Shown here in pieces: positions 38,746 to 47,830 of a stretch of 64,000 bases of DNA (position 1 is the first letter of the stretch; every line of letters starts with the position of its first letter). The translations under genes were made by a program, and so were the position numbers. The notes below the pieces were generated by a model, which was not told the origin of the DNA, made no database searches, and saw only the letters and a program-made list of their open reading frames with translations. The stretch comes from Streptomyces zaomyceticus (GTDB lineage: Bacteria > Actinomycetota > Actinomycetes > Streptomycetales > Streptomycetaceae): the NCBI RefSeq assembly GCF_014656215.1, contig NZ_BNBZ01000001.1, forward strand, positions 310,001 through 374,000. The letters are read 5' to 3'.

Positions 38746-40845
38746 CTAATCGGCCCGCGCGCCCGGGGGTGCCGTACGGGCGTCGGGGCCCTTCGTACGG
38801 GTCCGGAGTTCGCGCAGCAGGGCGTGCGCCCGGGGCGAGGCGGCGAGCCGCTCCAGGGTGAGCGGCCGGCCGTCCGCGTCCGCGAGCGGCAGCCGCCAGT
38901 TGGGGTACTCGTCCCAGGTGCCCGGCAGGTTCTGCGGTCTGCGGTCCCCCACCGCGTCCGGCAGCCACACCCCCACCATCCGGGCCGGAGTGGCGAGCAG
39001 GAACCGGTGGACGGCCCCGATCTCGGTCTCCTCGTCCCCCGGGCCCTCCGGGAGCAGCCCGCTCCGCTGGAACAGGCCCAGCCACTCGGCGGTCTCGGCC
39101 GCGTCCGCCGCCCGTTCGCGCTCCAGGTCGCCGGAGAGCAGGCCGAGCCGGTGCCGCAGGGCGATGTGGTCGCCGGAGAGCCGGGCGGCGGTCGGAGGCA
39201 GGTCGTGGGTGGTGGCGGTGGCCACGCAGTCGGCGCGCCAGTCGCCCGGGGACAGCGGGCGGCCGGTGCCCGCCCAGTCCCGCTCGAACCAGAGCACGGA
39301 GGTGCCGAACACCCCGCGCCCGGCCAGCTCCTCCCGTACGCCCGGCTCGACCGTGCCGAGGTCCTCGCCGATGACGAGGGCCCCGGCGCGGTGGGCCTCC
39401 AGGACCAGGACGGCGAGCATGGCCTCGGCGTCGTACCGGACGTACGTGCCCTCGGTGGGCTCGTGGCCCTCCGGCACCCACCAGAGCCGGAACAGGCCCA
39501 TCACATGGTCGATGCGCAGCGCGCCCGCGTGGCGCAGGAGTTCGCGCAGGAGTCCGCGGTACGGGGCGTAGCCCGCGGCGGCGAGCGCGTCGGGGCGCCA
39601 GGGCGGCAGGCCCCAGTCCTGACCCCTGGAGTTGAAGGCGTCGGGCGGGGCGCCGACCGACATCCCGGCCGCGAAGGCCTCCTGCTGGGCCCAGGCGTCG
39701 GAGCCCTCCGGATGGACGCCGACGGCCAGGTCGTGGACGATCCCGACCTCCATCCCGGCGGCGCGGGCGGCCGCGGCGGCGTCGGCCAGCTGCCGGTCCG
39801 TCAGCCAGGCCAGCCGGCAGTGGAAGTCGACCCGGGCGGCGAGGACGGGGTCGTCGCGCACGACGGCCTCCGCCGCGCGCGGGGTGCGCAGTTCCGCGGG
39901 CCAGCCGCGCCAGTGGTGGCCGTGCCGCTCGGCGAGGGCCTGGTAGGTGGCGTGGTCCTCCAGGGCGCGGCCCCGGGCGGCGAGGAAGTCGTGGAAGTCG
40001 GCGCGCCGTCCGGGGCCGAGCTCCACGCTCCCGACGACGAGTTCGAGGGCGCGCCGCTTGACCTCCCACACCGCGTCCCGGTCGATCACGGCCCCCTTGC
40101 CGAGGACCCGTTCGCGCAGTTCGGCGGCCTCGGTGAGGATCCGGTCGAGCTCCTCGCGGTGCTCGGGTCCGACCAGGGCGTACTCGGGGATCTCCTCGAT
40201 CCGCAGATGGACGGGGTCCGGGAAGCGGCGCGAGGAGGGACGGTACGGGGAGGGGTCGCTCGGAGCCCCGGGCACGCCCGCGTGGAGCGGGTTGACCTGG
40301 ATGAACCCGGCGCCGTGGGTGCGGCCCGCCCAGGTGGCGAGTTCGCGAAGGTCGCCGAGGTCGCCCATCCCCCAGGAGCGGGTGGAGAGCAGCGAGTAGA
40401 GCTGGACGAGCAGCCCGTACGCGCGCCGCTCGGGCCCGGGCACGCGCGGGGGGCTCACGATCAGGGTGGCGATGGCCGCGCGGCCGTCCGGGGCCTGGGC
40501 CTCGACCGTGTGGACGCCGAGGGGCAGTCGCTCCCAGTTCCGGCCGGTGACGACGTCGCCGTCCTCGGTGGTGATCCGGAGCCGGGTGCCGGGCGGCAGG
40601 TCCGCCGGGGGGCGGACGGCCTCCTCGCCGTGCCGGCGGACCAGGGTCGGGGACAACAGCCGCTCCTCGTCGGCACGTTCGGCGGCGGCGAGGGAGGCGG
40701 CGACCGCTTCCGGCGTGGTCGCGTCCACACCCAGGGCGCCGAGGACGGCCACCACGGTCGCGTCCGGCACGGGCACGGTGACGCCTTCGGAGGGGCGGTA
40801 TGCGGTGGCGACGCCGTGACGGGCGGCGAGACGGGCCAGGGTCAC
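38746..40845 (-). CDS. malQ: 4-alpha-glucanotransferase (amylomaltase, GH77)
   Basis: Transfers alpha-1,4-glucan segments between malto-oligosaccharides in the cytoplasm. The GTG at 40845 is chosen because GGAG lies six bases upstream and the N-terminus VTLARLAARHGVATAY fits the family. It has 699 residues including the actinobacterial N-terminal extension. GH77 landmarks are LYSLLSTRSWGMGDLGDL, LRIDHVMGLFRLWW (nucleophile Asp), VIGEDLGTVEPGV (acid/base Glu) and ATTHDLPP. The start lies one base after the stop codon of a small upstream ORF, so translation is probably coupled. Confidence 0.94.
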   Translation of the reverse strand: MTLARLAARHGVATAYRPSEGVTVPVPDATVVAVLGALGVDATTPEAVAASLAAAERADEERLLSPTLVRRHGEEAVRPPADLPPGTRLRITTEDGDVVTGRNWERLPLGVHTVEAQAPDGRAAIATLIVSPPRVPGPERRAYGLLVQLYSLLSTRSWGMGDLGDLRELATWAGRTHGAGFIQVNPLHAGVPGAPSDPSPYRPSSRRFPDPVHLRIEEIPEYALVGPEHREELDRILTEAAELRERVLGKGAVIDRDAVWEVKRRALELVVGSVELGPGRRADFHDFLAARGRALEDHATYQALAERHGHHWRGWPAELRTPRAAEAVVRDDPVLAARVDFHCRLAWLTDRQLADAAAAARAAGMEVGIVHDLAVGVHPEGSDAWAQQEAFAAGMSVGAPPDAFNSRGQDWGLPPWRPDALAAAGYAPYRGLLRELLRHAGALRIDHVMGLFRLWWVPEGHEPTEGTYVRYDAEAMLAVLVLEAHRAGALVIGEDLGTVEPGVREELAGRGVFGTSVLWFERDWAGTGRPLSPGDWRADCVATATTHDLPPTAARLSGDHIALRHRLGLLSGDLERERAADAAETAEWLGLFQRSGLLPEGPGDEETEIGAVHRFLLATPARMVGVWLPDAVGDRRPQNLPGTWDEYPNWRLPLADADGRPLTLERLAASPRAHALLRELRTRTKGPDARTAPPGARAD

Positions 40846-40846
40846 T

Positions 40847-41047
40847 TCACACTCCGGGGGACTCCGTGCCGCCCGCACTTCCTGGGGCGGTGGGCTCGCT
40901 GGTGAGGGGGGTCGCGACCGTCAGGGGCGGTTCGCTGGTGAGGGGGGCGGCGTCGGGCAGCGGCGGCTCGCTGGTCAGCGGTTCGCCGTCGGGGGCCGAC
41001 TGCTCCGGAATCCGTATCCGTCCGAGGTGGGGGGCGGTCGTGGTCAC
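40847..41047 (-). CDS. Small Pro/Ser/Thr-rich repeat peptide coupled to malQ
   Basis: A 66-residue ORF from GTG 41047 with GGGAG about six bases upstream. The chain is hydrophilic and repeats EPLTSEPPL, APLTSEPPL and TPLTSEP, flanked by short acidic segments. There is no hydrophobic segment, Cys or known domain. Its TGA is separated by one base from the malQ GTG, a typical coupling arrangement. It could be a real small protein or a translated leader that controls malQ. Family unknown; the ribosome binding site and coupling are the main support. Confidence 0.5.
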   Translation of the reverse strand: MTTTAPHLGRIRIPEQSAPDGEPLTSEPPLPDAAPLTSEPPLTVATPLTSEPTAPGSAGGTESPGV

Positions 41048-41280
41048 GGGGGTCTCCCGGTTCGTCTCGACAGGTGGGACCTGGGTAACGACTGAGACCT
41101 ACCCACGGCATCTCGTTCTACCGGCGGAATGTGGCGAAGCGACGTCACCTCGCCGACGGCGCGCCGGGCAAAGCCGACACATCGCCCCGTCGCATTGACA
41201 CTTCAGTGCGACGGGTGGTGGGGTCGTGACCCACTCGTTACCATCCGGCGGAGCGGCCGGCCCGGCCGAAGGGAGACCCC

Positions 41281-44200
41281 GTGCACCTGGGGCGCAGGAA
41301 GGGCACCGCGACGGCCGTCGCCGCCGCCGTCATCGGCGGCCTCCTCGGCGGCGCGGTGCCGGGCTCGGCACAGACGCTCCCGAAGACGGCGCCGTTCGCC
41401 CCGACGGCGCCGCGGGCACCGACGGCCCCGGCCTCTCCCGCGGCACCGGCGACACCGGCGCCCCCCTCCCCCACCGCGGCGGACACCGCCTCCGCGCGGG
41501 TGCCCTCCGTCTGGCCCCGCCCGCAGTCCCTGACCGCCACGGGGCCCTCCGTACGCCTCGGGGACGAGGTGACGCTGCTCGCGGACGAGGACGCCGATCC
41601 GTACGCCCTCGCCGCCCTGCGCGAGCTGCTGCGGGCCGCCGGGGTACGGACCGTCCACACCGGACTCCCCGGCCGGGGGCCGGTCTTCCGGGCCTCGGGA
41701 CCCTCCGGGGAGGCCGCCGAGGACGCGCTGAGCGCCCTGCGCGTGCCCGACCGCATCGATCTGCCCCGCGGTGGCTACCGGCTCGCGACGGGCCGCCTCC
41801 AGGGGCGGGACACCGTCGTCCTGGACGGGGTGGGCGAGGACGGCCTGTTCCACGCCACGCAGACACTGCGTCAGCTCCTCGGTACCGGCCGGGAGATCCC
41901 CGGTGTCGTCGTCCGCGACTGGCCGGGCACGGCCGAACGCGGGATCACCGAGGGCTTCTACGGCCGTCCCTGGACCGCGGAACAGCGGCTCGCCCAGATC
42001 GACTTCCTCGGCCGGACCAAGCAGAACCGCTATCTGTACGCGCCCGGCGACGACCCGTACCGGGGCGCGCAGTGGCGCGAGCCCTACCCGGCCGCGCAGC
42101 AGGAGGAGTTCCGGGCGCTCGCGGCGCGCGCCCGCGCCAACCATGTGACGCTCGGCTGGGCCGTGGCACCCGCCCAGTCCATGTGTCTGTCCTCGGCCGG
42201 CGACATGGCGGCGCTGACGCGGAAGATCGACGCGATGTGGGCGCTCGGGGTGCGCTCCTTCCAGCTCCAGTTCCAGGACGCCTCGTACGACGAGTGGCAC
42301 TGCGACCGGGACGCCGACACCTTCGGTCGCGGGCCCGAGGCGGCGGCCGCCGCCCACGCGCGCGTGGCGAACACCGTCGCGCGTCATCTCGCCGAGCGGC
42401 ACCCGGACGCCGAGCCGCTGACGGTGATGCCGACGGAGTACTACCAGGACGGCCCGACCCCGTACCGCGCGAAGCTCGGCGAGGCCCTCGACACGGACGT
42501 GCGGGTCGCGTGGACCGGTGTCGGCGTCGTGCCGCGCACGATCACCGGCGGCGAGCTGGCGAAGGCCCGCGGCGCCCTGCGCCACCCGCTGGTCACCATG
42601 GACAACTACCCGGTCAACGACTACGCGCAGGACCGGCTGTTCCTCGGCCCCGCCACGGGCCGGGAGCCTGCCGTGGCCGCCGGCTCCGCCGCCTTCCTCG
42701 CCCTCGCCATGGAGCAGCCCGCGGCCTCCCGCGTCCCGCTCTTCACCGCGGCCGACTACGCGTGGAACCCGCGCGGCTACCGGCCCGCGGAGTCCTGGCA
42801 GGCGGCCGTCGACGACCTCGCGGGCCCGGAGCGGGGCGCCCGTGAGGCGCTGCGGGCGCTCGCCGGGAACGGCTCCTCCTCGGTCCTCGACCCCGGGAGC
42901 GAATCGGCCTATCTGAAGCCGCTCCTGACGGCGTTCTGGTCCTCGCGTACGAGCACGGGCGCCGGCGCGGACGAGCGGCGGGAGAAGGCGGCGCGCGAAC
43001 TGCGGGCCGCGTTCACCGTGATGCGCGAGGCCCCCGGGCGGCTCGCCGCCACCGCCGGCGGCACCCTCGACGACGAGACCGGCCCCTGGCTGGCGCAGCT
43101 CTCCCGGTACGGCCTGGCCGGCGAGACGGCGGTCGACATGCTGCTCGCCCAGACGGCCGGCGACGGCGCGGCGGCCTGGCGTGCGCAGTTGCGCCTCGAA
43201 GGGCTGCGGAAGGAGCTCGCCACGAGCGGGGCGACGGTCGGGGCGGGCGTGCTCGATCCCTTCCTCACGCGCGCGGTGGACCGGGCGACGGCCTGGACCG
43301 GCGCCGACCGGACCCCGGCGGCCCCCGCCGACCGCGCCACCGACTCGTACACCGTGCGGCTCGACCGGGCGCGGCCCGTCGAGGCGCTGACGGTGATGAC
43401 CGAGCCCGGGACGGGCGCGGGCGGCGACGCGCGCGTGGAGGCGTACGTCCAGGGCGAGGGCTGGCGGCCGCTCGGCCCGCTGTCGGCGTCCGGCTGGACA
43501 CAGGCCGAACTCAAGGGACTGCGGGCCGAGGCGCTGCGGATCGTGTGGAGCGGCGACGGGCCGGCGCCCGAGGTGCGCTCGCTCGTGCCCTGGTTCGCCG
43601 ACGGGCCGCGCGCGGGGCTCGACCTGGCCCGCGCGGAGACGGACGCGGAGATCGGCGGCCCGGCGCAGCGGGTGGACGTGGAGTTGTCGGGCCTGCGCGC
43701 GGGCGAGGTGCGCGGGCCGCTGACGGCGAAGGCCCCGAAGGGCGTCACGGTCGAACTGCCGGAGCAGGCGGTGGTCGAGCGCGGCGCGCGGACGACCGTG
43801 CCGCTGAAGGTGTCGGTGGCGCCGGACGCGCCCGCGGGCGAGTACCGGGTGCCGGTGTCCTTCGCGGGCGAGGAGCGGGTGCTGACCGTGCGGGCCTTCC
43901 CCCGTACGGCGGGCCCCGACCTGGCGCGGACCGCGACGGCTTCCTCCTCGGGCGACGAGACGGCGGACTTCCCGGCCGCCTCGGCGGTGGACGGCGATCC
44001 GGCCACCCGTTGGTCCTCCCCGGCGGAGGACGGCGCCTGGTGGCAGCTGGAGCTGTCCGAGCCGGCCCGGATAGGGCAGGTGGTGCTGCACTGGCAGGAC
44101 GCCTACGCCTCCCGCTACCGGGTCCAGGTCTCGGCCGACGGGCGGGTCTGGCGTACGGCGGCGACCGTCGCGGAGGGCCGGGGCGGCCGGGAGTCGGTCC

Positions 44201-44454
44201 GGATGGACGCGGCGGACACGCGTTTCCTGCGGGTGCAGGGGGAGACGCGGGCGACCCGGTACGGCTACTCGCTCTGGTCGGTGGAGACGTATGCCGTGGC
44301 CCCGCGGGAGAAGCCGGAGGACAAGCCCGGCGACAAGCCGGCGGAGCAGCCTTCGGAGGACACGCGGGAGGACACCCCGGGGAGCGCGGCGGGGGACGCC
44401 GCGGAGCCGTCCGGCGCCGGCGCGGGCACACCGGAGGAGCGGCCCGCCCCCTGA
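41281..44454 (+). CDS. Secreted GH84-type beta-N-acetylglucosaminidase with C-terminal discoidin (CBM32) domain
   Basis: A 1057-residue exported glycosidase from GTG 41281 with AAGGGAG upstream. A signal peptide and a Pro/Ala/Thr-rich linker lead to the GH20/84 N-terminal domain (VWPRPQSLTATG...), then the catalytic barrel: RGITEGFYGRPWTAEQR, FLGRTKQNRYLYAPGDDPY, LQFQDASYDEWHC and MPTEYYQDGPTPYR. The usual adjacent Asp pair appears as Gln-Asp here. A helical region follows, and residues from about 880 form a F5/8 type C domain (ARTATASSSGDETADFPAASAVDGDPATRWSS). The tail is acidic. Probable substrates are GlcNAc-bearing glycans. Confidence 0.88.
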   Translation: MHLGRRKGTATAVAAAVIGGLLGGAVPGSAQTLPKTAPFAPTAPRAPTAPASPAAPATPAPPSPTAADTASARVPSVWPRPQSLTATGPSVRLGDEVTLLADEDADPYALAALRELLRAAGVRTVHTGLPGRGPVFRASGPSGEAAEDALSALRVPDRIDLPRGGYRLATGRLQGRDTVVLDGVGEDGLFHATQTLRQLLGTGREIPGVVVRDWPGTAERGITEGFYGRPWTAEQRLAQIDFLGRTKQNRYLYAPGDDPYRGAQWREPYPAAQQEEFRALAARARANHVTLGWAVAPAQSMCLSSAGDMAALTRKIDAMWALGVRSFQLQFQDASYDEWHCDRDADTFGRGPEAAAAAHARVANTVARHLAERHPDAEPLTVMPTEYYQDGPTPYRAKLGEALDTDVRVAWTGVGVVPRTITGGELAKARGALRHPLVTMDNYPVNDYAQDRLFLGPATGREPAVAAGSAAFLALAMEQPAASRVPLFTAADYAWNPRGYRPAESWQAAVDDLAGPERGAREALRALAGNGSSSVLDPGSESAYLKPLLTAFWSSRTSTGAGADERREKAARELRAAFTVMREAPGRLAATAGGTLDDETGPWLAQLSRYGLAGETAVDMLLAQTAGDGAAAWRAQLRLEGLRKELATSGATVGAGVLDPFLTRAVDRATAWTGADRTPAAPADRATDSYTVRLDRARPVEALTVMTEPGTGAGGDARVEAYVQGEGWRPLGPLSASGWTQAELKGLRAEALRIVWSGDGPAPEVRSLVPWFADGPRAGLDLARAETDAEIGGPAQRVDVELSGLRAGEVRGPLTAKAPKGVTVELPEQAVVERGARTTVPLKVSVAPDAPAGEYRVPVSFAGEERVLTVRAFPRTAGPDLARTATASSSGDETADFPAASAVDGDPATRWSSPAEDGAWWQLELSEPARIGQVVLHWQDAYASRYRVQVSADGRVWRTAATVAEGRGGRESVRMDAADTRFLRVQGETRATRYGYSLWSVETYAVAPREKPEDKPGDKPAEQPSEDTREDTPGSAAGDAAEPSGAGAGTPEERPAP

Positions 44455-44506
44455 GGGGTGCGCCGCTCCCGTGCCGTACCGCCCCCGCGTACGCGAAAGG
44501 CCCGGC

Positions 44507-45070
44507 TCAACCCGTCGTCAGCGCCCTCACGGGGGCGTCGGCGACGGAGTCGATCCGGGCCATCACATCCTCGGCTCCGTACGGCTGGAGGTACGGCAGC
44601 CAGCGGGGGTCCCGGTGTCCGGTCCCGATGATCCGCCAGGCCAGGCCGGTCGGCGGGGCCGGTTGGTGGCTCAGCCGCCAGCCGATCTCACGCAGGTGCC
44701 GGTCCGCCTTGACGTGGTTGCAGCGGCGGCAGGCCGCCACCACGTTCTCCCAGGCGTGCGTACCCCCGCGGCTGCGCGGGATGACGTGGTCGACGCTGGT
44801 CGCGACACCCCCGCAGTACATGCAGCGCCCGCCGTCACGGGCGAAAAGGGCTCTGCGGGTCAAGGGAACGGGCCCCCGGTAGGGGACCCGCACGAAGCGC
44901 TTCAGTCGCACCACGCTGGGCGCGGGGACGACTTGGGTCTCGCTGTGCAGGAAGGCGCCGGATTCCTCGAGGCAGAGAGCCTTGTTCTCCAGAACGAGGA
45001 CGAGTGCGCGGCGGAGCGGTACGACGCCGAGCGGCTCGTACGACGCGTTGAGGACCAGGACATGCGGCAC
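44507..45070 (-). CDS. HNH endonuclease family protein
   Basis: A 187-residue protein from GTG 45070 with GGAGG five bases upstream. The HNH domain reads CMYCGGVATSVDHVIPRSRGGTHAWENVVAACRRCNHVKADR, with two CxxC zinc pairs, the DH pair and the Asn of the motif. The N-terminal half (VLVLNASYEPLGVVPLRRALVLVLENKALCLEE) is typical of the widely conserved actinobacterial stand-alone HNH protein. A DNA nicking or repair-type role is likely, but none is established. No phage or restriction genes are near. Confidence 0.92.
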   Translation of the reverse strand: MPHVLVLNASYEPLGVVPLRRALVLVLENKALCLEESGAFLHSETQVVPAPSVVRLKRFVRVPYRGPVPLTRRALFARDGGRCMYCGGVATSVDHVIPRSRGGTHAWENVVAACRRCNHVKADRHLREIGWRLSHQPAPPTGLAWRIIGTGHRDPRWLPYLQPYGAEDVMARIDSVADAPVRALTTG

Positions 45071-45326
45071 GGATGCCTCCTATGACGCCGGCGGCGCGTG
45101 GCTCGCGCCGGGACGAACTGCTCTCAGTCTCTCCTCATGCCTGGCCGGACCGCCACCACGTACCGGGATCGGGGTGACGGGCCCGGCGTGTTCTCGACCA
45201 CATCGGCATGTCTCCCTTGTCTTTGCCCGGGTGAGGTCCGTCTCTCCCTCGAACAGGACAACGGGACCATGTCCGACGCCCCGTTACTGTGGATGGTCTG
45301 CGTCCGCGATGCCTGGAGGTTGTCCC

Positions 45327-46388
45327 GTGTCCTGGTCCGCCCTGGCGGCTGCCACCGAACCCGAGCCCATTCCGGTGACCCTGGACGAGGCGGCGGAGAA
45401 GGCGACGAACGCGGCGAGCTGGGTGGAGGAGAACTGGTCCACCTGGCTGAACACCGGTCTGCGCATCCTGCTGATCCTGATCGTCGCGCTGCTCCTGCGG
45501 ATGGCGGTCCGCCGCGCCCTGACGAAGCTGATCGAGCGGATGAACCGTTCGGCGCAGGCGGTGGAGGGGACTGCCCTGGGCGGTCTCCTCGTCAACACCG
45601 AGCGCCGTCGGCAGCGCTCGGAGGCGATCGGCTCGGTGCTGCGTTCGGTGGCGTCGTTCCTGATCCTGGGCACCGCCGGGCTGATGATCCTGGGCGCCTT
45701 CAAGATCGACCTGGCGCCGCTGCTCGCCTCGGCCGGTGTGGCCGGTGTGGCGATCGGTTTCGGTGCCCGGAACCTGGTGACGGACTTCCTTTCGGGCGTC
45801 TTCATGATCCTGGAGGACCAGTACGGCGTGGGTGACTCGGTCGACGCCGGCGTGGCCTCGGGCGAGGTCGTGGAGGTCGGCCTGCGGGTGACCAAGCTGC
45901 GCGGTGTGGACGGCGAGATCTGGTACGTGCGCAACGGCGAGATCAAGCGGATAGGAAATCTCAGCCAGGGCTGGGCGACGGCGGGCGTGGACGTGACGGT
46001 CCGGCCGACGGAGGACCTGGAGCGGGTGCGGGCCGTGATCGTCGAGGCCGCGGAGTCCATGGCGAAGGAAGAGCCGTGGAACGAGCGTCTGTGGGGCCCG
46101 GTGGAGGTGCTCGGGCTGAACGAGGTGCTCCTCGATTCGATGACCGTCCGGGTCTCGGCGAAGACGATGCCGGGGAAGGCGCTCGGTGTGGAGCGCGAGC
46201 TGCGCTGGCGGATCAAGCTGGGCCTGGACGCGGCCGGTATCCGGATCGTCGGCGGGCTCCCGGCGCAGGCCGAGGAGTCGCCCGCCGACCCGACCGCGGG
46301 CATGGCGGCCCCGTCGGCCTTCTCCTCGGCGACCTCGCCGCAGTCCGCGGCGGCGACCCCGCTGCCGAAGCCGGATCTCCACAAGTAA
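45327..46388 (+). CDS. MscS-type mechanosensitive ion channel
   Basis: A 353-residue membrane channel that opens on osmotic downshock. The GTG at 45327 has GGAGGT six bases upstream; the longer frame back to 44982 lies antisense to the HNH gene. Three hydrophobic segments are seen: LRILLILIVALLLRMAV, SFLILGTAGLMILGAF and the pore helix APLLASAGVAGVAIGFGARNLVTDFLSGVFMI. The cytoplasmic beta domain (EDQYGVGDSVDAGVASGEVVEVGLRVTKLRG) follows. The last 40 residues are a disordered Ala/Ser/Pro tail. Confidence 0.93.
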   Translation: MSWSALAAATEPEPIPVTLDEAAEKATNAASWVEENWSTWLNTGLRILLILIVALLLRMAVRRALTKLIERMNRSAQAVEGTALGGLLVNTERRRQRSEAIGSVLRSVASFLILGTAGLMILGAFKIDLAPLLASAGVAGVAIGFGARNLVTDFLSGVFMILEDQYGVGDSVDAGVASGEVVEVGLRVTKLRGVDGEIWYVRNGEIKRIGNLSQGWATAGVDVTVRPTEDLERVRAVIVEAAESMAKEEPWNERLWGPVEVLGLNEVLLDSMTVRVSAKTMPGKALGVERELRWRIKLGLDAAGIRIVGGLPAQAEESPADPTAGMAAPSAFSSATSPQSAAATPLPKPDLHK

Positions 46389-46403
46389 CGACGCGCGCGT
46401 CCT

Positions 46404-46445
46404 GACGCCCCCGCGGGTAACGCTTTGGTTGCCTTCGGGGGCGTC
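46404..46445 (+). terminator. Probable terminator of the mscS-type gene
   Basis: Nine-base arms GACGCCCCC/GGGGGCGTC (46404-46412 with 46437-46445) flank a 24-base loop, 15 bases after the stop codon. Confidence 0.55.
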
Positions 46446-46460
46446 TCGCGTGCCCGGGTA

Positions 46461-46490
46461 TTGACGCCCCCGTGACGGCCGCCTTATTTT
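46461..46490 (+). promoter_or_regulatory. Promoter of the csn operon
   Basis: TTGACG (-35) and TATTTT (-10) with an 18-base spacer match the vegetative sigma factor consensus well. The CsnR-type palindrome starts 13 bases after the -10 box. Confidence 0.65.
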
Positions 46491-46502
46491 CCTCCCACCG
46501 AA

Positions 46503-46517
46503 TAGGAAACTTTCCTA
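46503..46517 (+). promoter_or_regulatory. CsnR-type operator
   Basis: A perfect 15-bp palindrome TAGGAAA-C-TTTCCTA just downstream of the predicted promoter and 36 bases before the csnR start. It resembles the AGGAAA..TTTCCT repressor site reported for CsnR on chitosan genes. A ROK repressor bound here would block initiation. Confidence 0.75.
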
Positions 46518-46552
46518 ACAGTGCTCCACCGTACGAGGGCAGGTGCGACCTC

Positions 46553-47767
46553 ATGGCCGGTACGACTCCGGGAACCCCCGGAACCCCGCGCGTCCTGCGC
46601 GCCATGAACGACCGTGCCGCCCTGGACCTGCTCCTGGAGCACGGCCCCCTCTCACGGACCCGGATCGGCAAGCTCACCGGCCTGTCCAAGCCGACCGCCT
46701 CCCAGCTGCTCGCCCGCCTCGAAGCGGCCGGGCTCGTCGTCGCCACCGGCACCACCGAAGGCCGGCCAGGACCGAACGCCCAGCTCTACACGGTGAACGC
46801 GCGCGCCGCGTACGCCGCCGGACTCGACGTCAACCAGTCCCGTATCCACGCCGCCGTCGCCGACATCACGGGCGAGATCGTCGGCGAATACGAGCTCCGC
46901 ACCCCCGGCCGCACCGCGTCCGGCGTCGTACGTCAGGTCACCGACGCCCTCGACGGGGCAGTCAAGGCGGCCGGGATCACCCGCGAGGACGTCCGGCGCA
47001 TGGTCATCGGCACCCCCGGCGCCTTCGATCCCGCGACCGGGCGCCTGCGGTACGCCTCCCACCTGCCCGGCTGGCACTCCCCCACCCTCCTGGAGGAGCT
47101 GGCCGCCGTCCTGCCCATGCCGTTCGAGTACGAGAACGACGTCAACCTCGTCGCCGTCGCCGAACAGCGCGTCGGCGCCGCCCGCGGCCACGCGGACTTC
47201 GCCCTGCTGTGGAACGAGGCGGGCATGGGCGCCGCCCTCGTCCTCGGCGGCCGGCTGCACCGCGGCTTCACCGGCGGCGCCGGCGAGGTCGGCTTCCTGC
47301 CCGTGCCCGGAACCCCGCTCGTACGACAGGTCACCAAGGCCAACTCCGGCGGCTTCCAGGAACTCGCGGGCGTCCAGGCCGTGCCCCGGATCGCCCGCGC
47401 CGCCGGGATCGACACCCCCGAGCAGCCCTATGTGGAGGTCGCCGCCAGGCTGCTCGCCCACGCCGTCGAGGCGCACACCGAGGACCCCCGGTACGCGGAG
47501 CTGCTCGACCGGTACGCCGAGCGCCTCGCCACCGGACTCGCCTCGATCGTCGCGGTCCTCGACCCCGAACTCGTCGTGCTGTCGGGCCCCGCCCTGGTCG
47601 CCGGCGGCGAACCGCTCCGCGCCCGCGTCCAGTCCGAACTCGCCGACCTCGCCGCCTCCCGGCCACGGCTCGTCCTCGCCGCGGTGTCCCGGCACCCCGT
47701 GCTGCGCGGCGCCCTCGAAAGCGCCCTCGCGACCACGCGCGACGAGGTCTTCGACACCTCGCGCTGA
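46553..47767 (+). CDS. csnR: ROK-family transcriptional repressor CsnR
   Basis: A 404-residue regulator from ATG 46553. The N-terminal winged helix reads LDLLLEHGPLSRTRIGKLTGLSKPTASQLLARLEAAGLVV. The ROK sugar-kinase-like domain follows (GLDVNQSRIHAAVADITGEIVGE...EYENDVNLVAVAEQRVG...GGAGEVGFLPV). The CxCGxxGCxE zinc motif of many ROK proteins is absent. Gene order and operator match the S. coelicolor csnR-csnEFGHK locus, where CsnR represses until chitosan oligomers appear. It autoregulates through the palindrome upstream; csnE starts 63 bases later. Confidence 0.88.
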   Translation: MAGTTPGTPGTPRVLRAMNDRAALDLLLEHGPLSRTRIGKLTGLSKPTASQLLARLEAAGLVVATGTTEGRPGPNAQLYTVNARAAYAAGLDVNQSRIHAAVADITGEIVGEYELRTPGRTASGVVRQVTDALDGAVKAAGITREDVRRMVIGTPGAFDPATGRLRYASHLPGWHSPTLLEELAAVLPMPFEYENDVNLVAVAEQRVGAARGHADFALLWNEAGMGAALVLGGRLHRGFTGGAGEVGFLPVPGTPLVRQVTKANSGGFQELAGVQAVPRIARAAGIDTPEQPYVEVAARLLAHAVEAHTEDPRYAELLDRYAERLATGLASIVAVLDPELVVLSGPALVAGGEPLRARVQSELADLAASRPRLVLAAVSRHPVLRGALESALATTRDEVFDTSR

Positions 47768-47830
47768 CCCACCACCCGCCCCACGCCCCGCCCCTTGCCC
47801 CGCAAGCCCTCGCCACAGGGAGACACCGTC

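Noticed and set aside
40842-41111. An alternative 89-codon minus-strand frame over the malQ upstream region
   Set aside because: It is Arg/Pro-rich, lacks a ribosome binding site and is out of phase with the repeat-bearing coupled ORF at 40847-41047.
41195-41224. TTGACA upstream of the GH84 gene as a promoter
   Set aside because: The -35 is good, but the matching -10 (TGGGGT) is poor at the right spacing, so I did not list it as a feature.
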